Below are positions 8,549 to 17,456 of a stretch of DNA of 64,000 nucleotides, piece by piece. The translations under genes and the position numbers were made by a program. Origin of the DNA: CAVRGQ01 sp963720785 (GTDB lineage: Bacteria; Actinomycetota; Acidimicrobiia; IMCC26256; DASPTH01); the NCBI GenBank assembly GCA_963720785.1, contig CAVRGQ010000004.1, positions 1,116,001 through 1,180,000 on the forward strand. Direction: 5' to 3'. A model generated the notes under the pieces. The model was not told the DNA's origin, did not search any database, and saw only the letters and a program-made list of their open reading frames with translations. Position 1 is the first letter of the stretch; each line of letters starts with the position of its first letter.

Positions 8549-9624
8549 CCCGGGCGGGCGGCGCCGATGACGCCGGGCCAGATCCCGGTGATCTGCACGT
8601 TGGTGCCGGTGTGTGGTGCGTGGAGCACCGAGCCGCCACCCACGTAGATGCCGACGTGGCCGTCCCAGAAGACGAGGTCGCCCACCTGGAGGTCGCTCAT
8701 CGACACCGCCGGGAACATCGCCTGCTGGGCGTAGGAACCGTGCGGCATCGAGACGCCGGCCTGACCCCACGCCATCATCGTGAGACCCGAGCAGTCGAAG
8801 CAGTCGGGACCGGCCCCCGCGTAGCAGTAGGGCTTGCCGAGCTGCGCGTACGCGTAGGCCATCACCGCACCCACGCCGGCGCTGGGTGCCGGCGGCGGCT
8901 GCAGGTTCTGGGGGTTCCCGGTGCTGCCGCTGCCGTTGGCCGGGTTGTTCTGCGGCAGGCTGTACCGAGCGGCGGCCGCCGCGGCCTCACGGGCCTGGCG
9001 CTCGGCCTCCGCCTTGGCGACGAGGTCGGCGATCTCGCCCTTCACCTGCGACTGCAGCGCCTCGAGCTTGGCCTGACCCGCGGCGAGCTCGTCCTTCTGC
9101 GCCTGGATCGCGTCGCGCTGCTTCTGGGCCGCCTGGCGGGCGTCCTCGGCCTCGGCCTTGCGGGTGGCGACCTCTTCGCGTGCGTCGCGGAGTTCGTTGA
9201 GGATCTCGTCGTCGCGCTGCGCGGCGAGCGAGGTGTACTTCTGCTTGCTCGAGAGGTCCTGCGCGTTCGCGGCGTCGAGCTCGTCGACCCCGCCGCCCGT
9301 GCCCGACTGCATGTACACCGCGGCGGCGCGCTGGGCGACCTCGGCCTTCAGCTCACGCGTCTTCGCCTTCGCTGCGGCGACGAGGGCGTCGGCCTGCTGG
9401 ATGTCGGCGACGGCGGCCTCGAGCTGCGACTGCGCGGTGTTGATCTGCTCGTTGAGGCCGCTGAGCTTCTCGGCGTTCTGGTTGATCTGCTGCTCGAGCT
9501 GCGTGGCCTGCGCCTGCAGGTCGTCGACCGGTGCGGCCTGGGCCGTCGTCACGGGAGCGAAGAGTGCTCCCATCGTCATCACGACGAGGGCGATGGGAAG
9601 GAACTTCACCGATCGGCGGTTCAT
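8545..9624 (-). CDS. Secreted NlpC/P60 peptidoglycan endopeptidase (RipA-like)
   Basis: 359 residues. A signal peptide (R-R-S-V-K-F, then a hydrophobic stretch ending A-Q-A-A) is followed by a long coiled coil (about residues 30-220, rich in Q, E, A and K) and a C-terminal NlpC/P60 cysteine peptidase domain with Cys in D-C-S-G-L and His in G-H-V-G-I-Y. Such enzymes cut peptide stems of peptidoglycan, often at division; the coiled coil usually binds or autoinhibits. The ATG at 9624 sits after GGAGGAG. The stop overlaps the proposed selD start. Confidence 0.88.
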   Translation of the reverse strand: MNRRSVKFLPIALVVMTMGALFAPVTTAQAAPVDDLQAQATQLEQQINQNAEKLSGLNEQINTAQSQLEAAVADIQQADALVAAAKAKTRELKAEVAQRAAAVYMQSGTGGGVDELDAANAQDLSSKQKYTSLAAQRDDEILNELRDAREEVATRKAEAEDARQAAQKQRDAIQAQKDELAAGQAKLEALQSQVKGEIADLVAKAEAERQAREAAAAAARYSLPQNNPANGSGSTGNPQNLQPPPAPSAGVGAVMAYAYAQLGKPYCYAGAGPDCFDCSGLTMMAWGQAGVSMPHGSYAQQAMFPAVSMSDLQVGDLVFWDGHVGIYVGGGSVLHAPHTGTNVQITGIWPGVIGAARPG

Positions 9625-9924
9625 GTGGGGACTCCTCCGGCCGGAGCCGTCTCGGTCCTTGCTGAACACGGTCTGTGTGCACAACAGGCTGGTCTGGCAA
9701 GAGCACTGCCCGCACGGTTTGGCCGTACGGACATTGGGGGAGACCCTAGCGAACACGAGGGGGTGCCGGGGGCATCCTGGCCCCGCGCGGCCCTCAACGG
9801 ACGCTCAATTCCCAGGAATTGCCCTGGTCAGCCGGTCAGTTCGCGAAATTGCGAAAACCGGTTATCGACCCTGGAGCGGCCTGGACGGCCCGGGTGGTGC
9901 GGGCCGTGGCTCGAGCCGGGTGGC
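9625..9924. other. Intergenic region upstream of the endopeptidase gene
   Basis: About 300 bases with no convincing gene in any frame. It must hold the promoter of the minus-strand endopeptidase gene and the 3' end of the following hypothetical gene's transcript. I see no strong hairpin or repeat. Confidence 0.5.
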
Positions 9925-10404
9925 TCAGATCGGCCAGCCGGGCGTGCCCGGCGGGTCGTTGCGGCCGGCGACGGTGGGGCTCATCCAGCCCATGGACTTG
10001 GCGAGCCCGTCGGCGACCCGCTGCCAGGAAGGGGCATCCCAGCCCTCGGCGGCGTCGACCAGGGTGGTGTCCTGGCGCAGGTGCACGAACGCGGGCAGGT
10101 GGGTGAGGCCGACGCTCTGCACGAAACTGCCGTCGGGGTCGCAGAGGACCAGTTCCTCCTGCTCCGCATCCCCGAGCACGCCCCGGGCGATGAACTCGTC
10201 GCCCACCACGCAGTAGAGGGTGCGGCAGTCGGCGTCGCCGAGCACCTGGAAGATGCGCCGGGCCACCGGTACGAACATGCCGGCCTCGGGACGCGGCGGC
10301 AGGACCACCATCGCCAGGTGGAACATGGTCGCCCAGTCGTCGAGCGTGCGGGTGACGCCCTTGCTGCTCGTGAGCTTGATGTTCGGGTCGGGAGACTTCG
10401 CCAC
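9925..10404 (-). CDS. Conserved-looking hypothetical protein, possible thioredoxin-like fold
   Basis: 159 residues, no signal peptide or membrane segment. The segment L-P-A-F-V-H-L-R-Q-D-T (about residues 107-117) resembles the cis-proline strand of thioredoxin folds, and C-R-T-L-Y-C precedes it, but there is no C-x-x-C redox motif, so the fold is only a suggestion. The GTG at 10404 is preferred over upstream starts because GGAGG lies seven bases ahead of it. It is divergent from the dienelactone hydrolase gene with an 80-base gap. Confidence 0.6.
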   Translation of the reverse strand: MAKSPDPNIKLTSSKGVTRTLDDWATMFHLAMVVLPPRPEAGMFVPVARRIFQVLGDADCRTLYCVVGDEFIARGVLGDAEQEELVLCDPDGSFVQSVGLTHLPAFVHLRQDTTLVDAAEGWDAPSWQRVADGLAKSMGWMSPTVAGRNDPPGTPGWPI

Positions 10405-10483
10405 GGTGGACCTCCTGGAACGACCAGAAAGTAGCGCGTAGGGTGCGCGCAACCTGGCTCCGCGCGACGAAAGAGGTCCCCTG

Positions 10484-11170
10484 GTGGGAGAAGTGGTGAA
10501 GTTCCCGAGCAACGGCACGGAGGGTCAGGGGTACCTCGCGCTGCCCGACGGCGGCGCGGGCCGGGGTGTCGTGGTGCTCCAGGAGTGGTGGGGCATGAAC
10601 GACCAGATCAAGGAGACCTGCGACCGTTTCGCGGCGGAGGGCTTCGTGGCACTGGCCCCCGACATCTACCGCGGTGAGCTCACGCAGGAGCCCGACGAGG
10701 CCGCGAAGCTCATGCTGTCGCTCAACATCGAGCGTGCCGCGAAGGACATGTTGGGCGCGGTCCACTACCTCGCAACGTACGAAGCGGTCACGTCCGACGG
10801 CGTCGGCGTGGTCGGGTTCTGCATGGGTGGCGGCCTCGCCCTGTGGCTCGGCACGATTGCGCCCACCGAGGTCGCTGCGGTGGTGCCGTACTACGGCGTG
10901 ATCCCGTGGGAGGCCGCGCAGCCCGACTACTCGCAGCTGCGCGCACCGGTGCAGGGTCACTACGCAGAGGTCGACGACTTCGCCGGTGCGCCCGCCGTCG
11001 CCGCGCTCGAGGCCACGTTCACCGAGCACGGCGCAACGTACGAGTTCTTCCTCTACGAGGGTACGGAGCACGCGTTCGCGAACCACCACCGGCCCGAGGT
11101 CTACAAGGAAGCCGAGACGGAGCTCGCGTGGACGCGCACGCTCGCCTTCCTGCGCGAGCACGTGAAGTAA
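10484..11170 (+). CDS. Dienelactone hydrolase-family protein
   Basis: 228-residue alpha/beta hydrolase. The catalytic set of dienelactone hydrolases is present: Glu in Q-E-W-W-G (about residue 37), nucleophile Cys in G-F-C-M-G-G-G (about residue 112), Asp in E-V-D-D-F, and His in E-H-A-F (about residue 201). Family members open cyclic dienelactones in chloroaromatic breakdown, but many act on other esters, and nothing adjacent points to a chlorocatechol pathway. The GTG at 10484 is close behind an AGAGG-type sequence. It appears monocistronic. Confidence 0.85.
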   Translation: MGEVVKFPSNGTEGQGYLALPDGGAGRGVVVLQEWWGMNDQIKETCDRFAAEGFVALAPDIYRGELTQEPDEAAKLMLSLNIERAAKDMLGAVHYLATYEAVTSDGVGVVGFCMGGGLALWLGTIAPTEVAAVVPYYGVIPWEAAQPDYSQLRAPVQGHYAEVDDFAGAPAVAALEATFTEHGATYEFFLYEGTEHAFANHHRPEVYKEAETELAWTRTLAFLREHVK

Positions 11171-11227
11171 CACACGCGTCATCGCGCCCGCGGTCGCGAC
11201 GCGTCGGTCACGTCGTACCCTCGGCCC

Positions 11228-12522
11228 GTGCGTCGTCGTCCCGCAGCACTCCCGCTGCTCCTCGTGGTGGTGCTCCTCGTGGCCCACGCCGTGGTGGTCC
11301 TCCCCGCGTACGCGGTGGACGCGGGCGCCACGCGGGTGGTGCCCACGCAACTGCCGGCCGGTTGGTACGTGTGGGGCGCGACCGCGCCCGCGCCCGGCAC
11401 GGCGGCGACGGGTGGGTTCACCTACTACGCCCGCAAGGGCTCGCCGGCGTCGGGACCCGCGCTCGCGGTGGGGTCGTTGCCGCGCAGCGACGGGTTCGCC
11501 GGTCTCGTAGATGCCTCGCCGGAGGCGGTCACCGGATTGCCGAACGGACGCCTCGCCCGCAACGGTGACTTCGCGTGGGTCACCTGGCTCGGCGACGCGA
11601 CCGATACCGTCCGCGTGGTCGCGGCGCGGCGGGCTCGACGACGACGCGGTCGTCGCGGCCGCGCATGCGGCGCGAGTGGGCGGGAGCGGCGCGCCGTCGA
11701 TCGCGGCGTCGGCGTTGCCGGAGGGCGTCACGCGGTTGGTCGCCGACGCGGGCATGTTCCCGGATTACGTGTACCCCGCGGAGAACGTGATCCTCGTCGA
11801 CGCGCAGGGCGAGCAGCGCGTCACGCTCGAGGTGTTCGACGCGACCTCGGCCGAGCGCGCCTTCTCGAAGTTCTGGCTCGACCAGGAGTCGAAGCGCGGG
11901 ACCGGAGCCGTGGGTCGCGCGCGGCGCGGTCACCGCGGTGCGCGACGGACGGGTGCTCGTGGCGCGCGGCGCGGCGCCGAAGTCGGTGCTACGGCAGGTC
12001 GTGGCGTCGGCGGCGCCGGTCGACGATGCGGGCTGGACGGCGTTCCGCGCCCGCGTCGACGAGCTCCCGGTCGCCGCCTTCTTCCCGCAGTTCGACCAGG
12101 CGACCGGAGCGGTGCTCGACGGCGCGAGCGACGGCACCCGCTGGGCGGTGGGCTGGGACAAGGGGAGCACGAGTCCGACCGCCTGGAACATGGTGCTCAC
12201 CGCCGACGGCACACAGGGCGGGGGCGGCGCCGGCCTCCCCGACACCGGGCTGCCCGACATCGCGTCGTCGGGCTCGATCATCGCCCACGACGGCATGATC
12301 CTCGCCGGCATCGTGCCGGCCGCAGCGGCGTCGGCGCGTTTCGAGCCGGCCGGCCGTCCCGCCGTCGACGCGGTGCTCGGGCCCCTCACGCCCGACGGCG
12401 CGCACCGCTACGTGGCCGTGTGGATCCCCGGTCTCGACGGCACGTCGCCGCTCGTGGCGTTCGACGCCTCCGGCGCCGTCATCGCCAGCGCCGCGAACTT
12501 CGGCTGCAACACCTGCCAATAG
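11228..12522 (+). CDS. Exported hypothetical protein, two frameshifts
   Basis: I do not recognise the family. A basic N terminus (R-R-R-P) and a long hydrophobic segment ending near A-Y-A form a signal peptide; the rest is a soluble, probably extracellular protein with repeated W-Y-V-W-G and W-A-V-G-W type segments and a C-terminal C-N-T-C. Reading runs in one frame from GTG 11228 to about 11630, in a second to about 11905, then in a third to the stop at 12522. Codon use and continuity of sequence style suggest one gene with two indels. It is flanked by a dienelactone hydrolase gene and a convergent metallo-hydrolase gene and shows no clear functional link to either. Confidence 0.6.
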
Positions 12523-12538
12523 CCCCAACCTGTGAGGG

Positions 12539-13399
12539 TCAGGCGTCGCCGGTGATGATCCTCATCATCGTGGGGGGAAGCTCGTCGCGGCCTTGGGCGA
12601 CGAGCACCGCACGTTCCACGTTGATCGCGTCACGCTCGCGGTCGAGCCACGAATCCCAGGGGCCGGGCCCGATGCGCGCGGGGTCGCCCTGCGCGGCGAC
12701 GCACGCGCGCAGGTAGGCCTGCAGCTCGCGGACTTCGCGCTCGCCGCCGACCGGGCCGTGCCCGGGCACCAGCACCTCCGCGAGCTCGATGACCACGTCG
12801 AGCATGTCGGCCCACTCGCGTGGGTCGCCCTGCCACGCGAGCGGGGTGACGCCGAAGAAGCACAGGTCGCCGGTGAAGCAGAGGTCCGCATCGGCGACGA
12901 GCACCAGAACGTCGCCCGGCGTGTGGCCCGATGCGGGCAGCACCTCGATGCGCGGCGTGAGCTGCGCGGCGCCGTCGATGAGGTGCGTGACCTGGCGCGT
13001 GCCCACCTCGGCGAGGTCGTCGAACTCGCCGGCGAAGTCGGGCATGAACCGCTTGTACGCCTCGATGGGCATCTCGAGCTCGAGCATGTCGCTCGTGTAG
13101 CGCGACGCGTAGATGGCCGAGGTGGGGAACGCCTTCGTGCCGCCGACGTGATCGACGTGCGAGTGGGTGAGCAGCGTGCGCCGCACCGGCGCGTCGAGCT
13201 TCGCCACCGCGGCGGCGAACGGCGCCCACTGGGAACGCACCATGAGCGTGTCGATCACGGTGAGGCCGTCGTGGTCGACCACCACCCCGGCGTTGGCGAC
13301 GCCGGTGACGCCCCCGGGCTGGATCCAGGCGAACACGCCGTCGGCGAGCTCCTGCAGTTCGGGCGCGGGCACGGGATCGCTGGTCGTCCGATCGGCCAT
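12539..13399 (-). CDS. MBL-fold metallo-hydrolase
   Basis: 286 residues. The di-zinc site is complete: H-S-H-V-D-H (about residues 80-85), G-H-T-P-G-D (about residue 156), G-D-L-C-F (about residue 175) and V-P-G-H-G-P (about residue 212). It belongs to the broad glyoxalase-II/quinoprotein-type hydrolase group; substrate unknown. The ATG at 13399 gives a normal-length N terminus, although the frame stays open upstream into the divergent promoter region. Its stop lies 16 bases from the convergent exported-protein gene. Confidence 0.85.
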   Translation of the reverse strand: MADRTTSDPVPAPELQELADGVFAWIQPGGVTGVANAGVVVDHDGLTVIDTLMVRSQWAPFAAAVAKLDAPVRRTLLTHSHVDHVGGTKAFPTSAIYASRYTSDMLELEMPIEAYKRFMPDFAGEFDDLAEVGTRQVTHLIDGAAQLTPRIEVLPASGHTPGDVLVLVADADLCFTGDLCFFGVTPLAWQGDPREWADMLDVVIELAEVLVPGHGPVGGEREVRELQAYLRACVAAQGDPARIGPGPWDSWLDRERDAINVERAVLVAQGRDELPPTMMRIITGDA

Positions 13400-13414
13400 C
13401 CGCCCAGCGTAGGC

Positions 13415-13447
13415 GGGCCGGTTTCGGGCCGGTTTCGGGCCAGTTTC
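13415..13447. repeat. Three 11-bp direct repeats in a divergent promoter region
   Basis: Unit GGGCCGGTTTC at 13415, 13426 and 13437, the last with one change (A for G). They lie between the starts of the metallo-hydrolase and lyase genes. Spacing of about one helical turn suggests a multi-site regulator, but no regulator gene is adjacent. Confidence 0.6.
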
Positions 13448-13481
13448 GGTGGCCCCCCGGCCCGCGGTTACCCTCCGGTAC

Positions 13482-14420
13482 ATGTCCGAACGCAGCCGTA
13501 ACCTCCCGCGCCGTACCTGCCTCGCCGTGCCCGGCTCGAGCCAGAAGATGCTCGGCAAGGCCCCCGGCCTCGGCGCCGACATGGTGTTCCTCGACCTCGA
13601 GGACTCCGTCGCCCCGCTGGAGAAGGAAGCGGCACGCGACAACGTCGTCGCCGCGATCCGCGACCTCGACTGGGGCGACACCGTCGTGTGCGTGCGGGTC
13701 AACGTGTGGGACACCAAGTGGACCTACCGCGACGTGATCACCATCGTCGAGGGTGCGGGCGAGCGGCTCGACGAGATCATGCTGCCGAAGGTGCAGCAGG
13801 CGAGCGACGTCATCGCACTCGACATGCTGCTCACGCAGATCGAGGAGACCATCGGCCGCCAGGGCACGATCGGCATCGAGGCGCAGATCGAGACCGCGCA
13901 GGGCCTCATCAACGTCGAGGAGATCTGCAAGGCGTCGCCGCGCATGGAGACGATCGTGTTCGGCCCGGCCGACTTCGCCGCCTCCACCGAGATGCCCGTG
14001 CTCACCGGTGGCGTGCAGATCCCCGAGTACCCCGGCGACCACTTCCACTACGTGTTCGCCAAGATCCTCATGGCGGGGCGCGCCGCGGGCCTGCAGGTCA
14101 TCGACGGCCCGTTCCTGAAGATCAAGGACACCGACGCGCTGCGCGACTACGCGATGCGCACCCGCATCCTCGGCTACGACGGCAAGTGGGCCCTGCACCC
14201 CGACCAGGTCGCGGTGATCAACGAGGTCTTCACGCCCACCCAGGAGCAGTACGACCACGCGTTCGACATCCTCGAGGCCTACGAGAAGGCCACCACCGAG
14301 GGCGACCGGCGCGGTGCTGTCATGTTCGGTGACGAGATGATCGACGAGGCGTCGCGCAAGATGGCGCTGAAGTTCGTGTCGCGTGGCGAGCGCGCCGGGA
14401 TGTCGCGTAGCTCTTCCTGA
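13482..14420 (+). CDS. HpcH/HpaI-type CoA-ester lyase, probable malyl-CoA/beta-methylmalyl-CoA lyase
   Basis: 312 residues, the length of Mcl-type lyases, which cleave malyl-CoA or beta-methylmalyl-CoA to glyoxylate and acetyl- or propionyl-CoA. Seen: V-F-L-D-L-E-D-S-V-A (about residues 35-44, Mg-binding Glu/Asp), I-M-L-P-K-V, G-I-E-A-Q-I-E-T-A (about 130-138), F-G-P-A-D-F-A and the C-terminal G-K-W-A-L-H-P-D-Q. ATG 13482 follows a divergent promoter region. It is convergent with a methylsuccinyl-CoA-dehydrogenase-like gene; both enzymes act late in the ethylmalonyl-CoA pathway. A plain citramalyl- or citryl-CoA lyase role is possible. Confidence 0.75.
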   Translation: MSERSRNLPRRTCLAVPGSSQKMLGKAPGLGADMVFLDLEDSVAPLEKEAARDNVVAAIRDLDWGDTVVCVRVNVWDTKWTYRDVITIVEGAGERLDEIMLPKVQQASDVIALDMLLTQIEETIGRQGTIGIEAQIETAQGLINVEEICKASPRMETIVFGPADFAASTEMPVLTGGVQIPEYPGDHFHYVFAKILMAGRAAGLQVIDGPFLKIKDTDALRDYAMRTRILGYDGKWALHPDQVAVINEVFTPTQEQYDHAFDILEAYEKATTEGDRRGAVMFGDEMIDEASRKMALKFVSRGERAGMSRSSS

Positions 14421-14528
14421 CGTCCCCGCTCGCGCCGCCGCCGGTCACCGGTGGCTCGCGACGTCTCCGCATCGCTTCGCTCGCTTCGGCGAAGGCGCCG
14501 CCCCTTGTTGTGGGGCGCGTGCTGGGAG

Positions 14529-16166
14529 CTAATTCTGGAGGGCTTGCTCGGTGAGTTTGCGGATGATGACCCGGAGGCAGAGGGTCTCGTCGGCGCCTTC
14601 GAAGATGCTGAGCACGCGGGCATCGACGAAGTAGCGACTCACGGAGTACTCCTCGGCATAGCCCATGCCGCCGTGGATCTGCATCGCCTCGCGGGTGACC
14701 CACTCGGCGGTGCGGCACACGTAGGCCTTCACCATCGACGCGGACAGCGTGCCCTCGCCCCGGCCCATGCGCGCGGCCACGTCGTAGGAGAACTGCCGAC
14801 CCGCGGCGATCAGCGCGGCCATGCGGGCGAGCTTCATGCGGGTGAGCTGGTAGTCGAACACCGGCTTGCCGAACACGTTGCGGTTCTGCGCGTACTCGAG
14901 GCCGGCCTCGAACGCGGCCTCCATGAGGCCGACGGCGCGCGCCGCGGTCTGCAGGCGCCCGTTCTCGAAGCCCTCCATCTGGAGGTAGAAGCCCTTGCCG
15001 AGGCCCGCTTCGCCGCCGACGAGGTTCTCGGCGGGCACGAACCAGTCCGAGAACGACACCTCGAACGAATGCATGCCGCGGTAGCCGAGCGTGTCGATGG
15101 CGCGACCCTCGATGGTGCCGCCCTCCGGCTGACTCAGCGCGAAGGCGTGACCCTCGGACGGCTCCTTCTCCACGACGAACAGCGACAGGCCGCGGTGCGT
15201 CTTGCTCTTGTCGGGGTCGGTGCGGGTGAGCAGCATGAGCAGGTTGGCGCGCCCCGCGAACGTGGCCCACGTCTTCACGCCGTTGATGACGTATCCGCCG
15301 CCGACCGCGGTGGCGCTCACGCTCACGCTGGCGACGTCGGAGCCGTAGTCGGGCTCGGTGACCATCACCCCGACCATCAACTCACCGGCCGCGATGCGCG
15401 GCAGCCAGCGCTGCTTCTGCTCCTCGGTCCCGCCGGCGACGAGGGCGCGGGTGAGGATCTCCGGCCGGGTGATGAGCGAACCGCCCACACCCAGCGATCC
15501 CCACGACAGCTCCTCGGTGGCGACGACCATGCCGAGGTAGTCGGCCTCGCCGCCGCTCGCGAACCCGTCGTACTCCTCGGGCACGGAGAGGCCGAAGCCG
15601 CCGATCTCGGCGAGGCCGCTGATGACCTGCTCCGGGATGTCGCCATTGGTGCGGTGCACGTGCTCGGCGACGGGGCGGATCTCGTTCTCGGCGAACTTGT
15701 GGAAGGTCTCCGCCGCGAGCTGGAAGTCGTCGGGGAGGTGACGCGGGCCGGTGCCCGACGTCTCGAGCGTGGCCGCGATCTCCTCGAGGAACTCGGGCGA
15801 GCGGTGCTCCTCCACGAACGGCATGGCCGCGTCGAGCGCGTCGCGCTCCACGCCCCACAGCGCCTCACGCCCGAAGAGCTTCGTGGCGAGATCGGCGAGG
15901 CAGTCGGCGATGTAGGCGCGGGCGAGCTTCGACTCGAGGTCGCCCTTGGCGGCGTAGTCGAGCATCACCGTGCAGCCCTCGACCGCGCTCGCGGCGTGCG
16001 CGAGGTCGTAGCCGAGCACCTGCTGTTCGTCGAGCTTCGACACGGAGATGCGGCCGTCGACGGTCGCGGCGCGGGCGAGCTTGCCCGTGGCGGTGGTGAC
16101 GACGGCGGCGGCGAGGTCGACCGCCGAGGCGGCCGCAGCGAGCTGGTCGACGATCTGATCGGACAT
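14529..16166 (-). CDS. Long acyl-CoA dehydrogenase, probable (2S)-methylsuccinyl-CoA dehydrogenase
   Basis: 545 residues, about 160 longer at the N terminus than ordinary acyl-CoA dehydrogenases, which matches methylsuccinyl-CoA dehydrogenases of the ethylmalonyl-CoA pathway. The extension (Q-V-L-G-Y-D-L-A-H-A-A-S-A-V) is helical and precedes the standard FAD fold: M-V-T-E-P-D-Y-G-S-D, G-V-K-T-W-A-T-F, then the C-terminal Q-I-H-G-G-M-G-Y and S-I-F-E-G-A-D-E-T. ATG 16166 gives this full-length protein; the frame is open far upstream only because the next gene is frameshifted. Convergence with the lyase gene supports the pathway call, which rests on length and context rather than diagnostic residues. 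Confidence 0.7.
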   Translation of the reverse strand: MSDQIVDQLAAAASAVDLAAAVVTTATGKLARAATVDGRISVSKLDEQQVLGYDLAHAASAVEGCTVMLDYAAKGDLESKLARAYIADCLADLATKLFGREALWGVERDALDAAMPFVEEHRSPEFLEEIAATLETSGTGPRHLPDDFQLAAETFHKFAENEIRPVAEHVHRTNGDIPEQVISGLAEIGGFGLSVPEEYDGFASGGEADYLGMVVATEELSWGSLGVGGSLITRPEILTRALVAGGTEEQKQRWLPRIAAGELMVGVMVTEPDYGSDVASVSVSATAVGGGYVINGVKTWATFAGRANLLMLLTRTDPDKSKTHRGLSLFVVEKEPSEGHAFALSQPEGGTIEGRAIDTLGYRGMHSFEVSFSDWFVPAENLVGGEAGLGKGFYLQMEGFENGRLQTAARAVGLMEAAFEAGLEYAQNRNVFGKPVFDYQLTRMKLARMAALIAAGRQFSYDVAARMGRGEGTLSASMVKAYVCRTAEWVTREAMQIHGGMGYAEEYSVSRYFVDARVLSIFEGADETLCLRVIIRKLTEQALQN

Positions 16167-16225
16167 GGTGAGCGAGCCTACCGACGGGTAGCGCTCCGGC
16201 CCCCAAACCGGCGGAGCGGTCAGGC

Positions 16226-17360
16226 CTACTGGGCTGGTGCGTTCTGGGGCGGTGCCGCAGTGGTCGTGGTCGGAACCGTGGTCGGCGGATCGGTCGGCGG
16301 CGTGGTCGCGGGCACCGTGGTGGGGGGCGCGGTCTGCTGCGGCGCCGACGTGGTGGCGGGCGACGTGTACGGCGGGGTGGTCTGCACCGTGCCCCCGTTC
16401 GACGACCCGCCCGCGACCTGCGTGGAGCCCTCGGTCTGGATGGTCTGCTTCGTCTGGCCGTCGACCTTCTGCGCAGTGATACGGCACTGCGCGTCGAGCG
16501 GCTCGAACACCGCACGCGGCGAGGTAGTCACCCCCGTCGACGGTGAGGTGCACGCCGTCGCCGCCGCGGATCGTGACGAGCTTGCCGGTCTCGTCGGGCA
16601 GGTTCTGCGCGTACTTGCCGTCGGTGTCGGAGAAGAGCTTGTGCGCGTCGACGTACACGACGTCCGGGTGCTTCGCGAGCACCTGCTGCGCGACCTCGTT
16701 CACTGCGGCGGCACCCTCGTCCATCTTGTCGTCCTTGAGGTGCGGCGCCCCGACCCAGTAGATGGTGCGGCCGCCGCTCTCCGCGCTCTCGGTCTCGAAG
16801 ATGTCGACCATCGCCTCGACCCGCTTCGCATAGTCGGCCTTCCACGCGTCGTCGGCGGTCGGCGTGGTGTAGTCGTTCGTGCCCATGATGAACACGACGA
16901 CCTCGGGCTTCAGGCGCGCCATCTCCTTCGTGGCCTGGTCGGGCCAGTCGAAGAAGCCGGGGTTCGACAACCCGCTCGACACGCGCGAGTCGAAGTAGGG
17001 CTGCACGACGCCCGTCGCGCCGGTGATCGAGCCCAGTGACGGGCCCAGCGAACCGGCGAGGGAGTCGCCGCCCACCCAGAGCCGCAAGGGGTCGGCGCTG
17101 CTCAACGCCCGGCACTTGCTGCCCGCCGTGGTGGCGGTGCCGACGGTGGAGCTGGTGGTGCCCCCGGAGGCGACCCGCACGCTGCCGGCGGCCTCCTTCG
17201 CGTCGTCACCGCCGAAGCTCACGACGCCGGTGGCGACCACCGCCGCGCCCGCGAGCACGAGCACCGCGACGATCCCGAGCACCACGTTCCGGGTGCGGCG
17301 GCTCTGCTGCTCACGTTCCTCGCGACGCTGGCGCCGGCTACCGGGAGTTGCGTAGGGCAT
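16226..17360 (-). CDS. Membrane-anchored SGNH/GDSL hydrolase (DUF459-like), one frameshift
   Basis: About 377 residues. A basic, Arg-rich cytosolic tail leads into one transmembrane segment (V-V-L-G-I-V-A-V-L-V, residues ~26-46). The extracellular SGNH domain shows block I V-G-G-D-S-L (Ser nucleophile), block III G-T-N-D and block V D-G-V-H-L. The frame changes at about 16525, after G-G-D-Y-L; the continuation in the other frame gives V-F-E-P-L-D-A-Q-C and a long Thr/Pro/Ala-rich tail to the stop at 16226. Such proteins are esterases acting on cell-wall glycans or lipids. The frameshift makes the frame appear fused to the downstream dehydrogenase, which is an artefact. Confidence 0.72.
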
Positions 17361-17456
17361 GAATGCTCTCGCCGTCGGGTACGGGGGAAGCCGCGATGGT
17401 AACCCTGCGGCCTCCTGACCCCGGGGTCAGCTCGGCTCGGCTCGGCTCGGTGCGGC

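Noticed and set aside
16229..16480. Plus-strand Val/Gly-rich protein opposite the SGNH gene
   Set aside because: It is the complement of the Thr/Pro-rich tail of the SGNH hydrolase and has no start context of its own.
14529..17360. One long protein spanning the methylsuccinyl-CoA-dehydrogenase-like and SGNH hydrolase genes
   Set aside because: The join has sense only because the SGNH frame breaks at about 16525; the true C terminus continues in another frame and the dehydrogenase has its own ATG at 16166.
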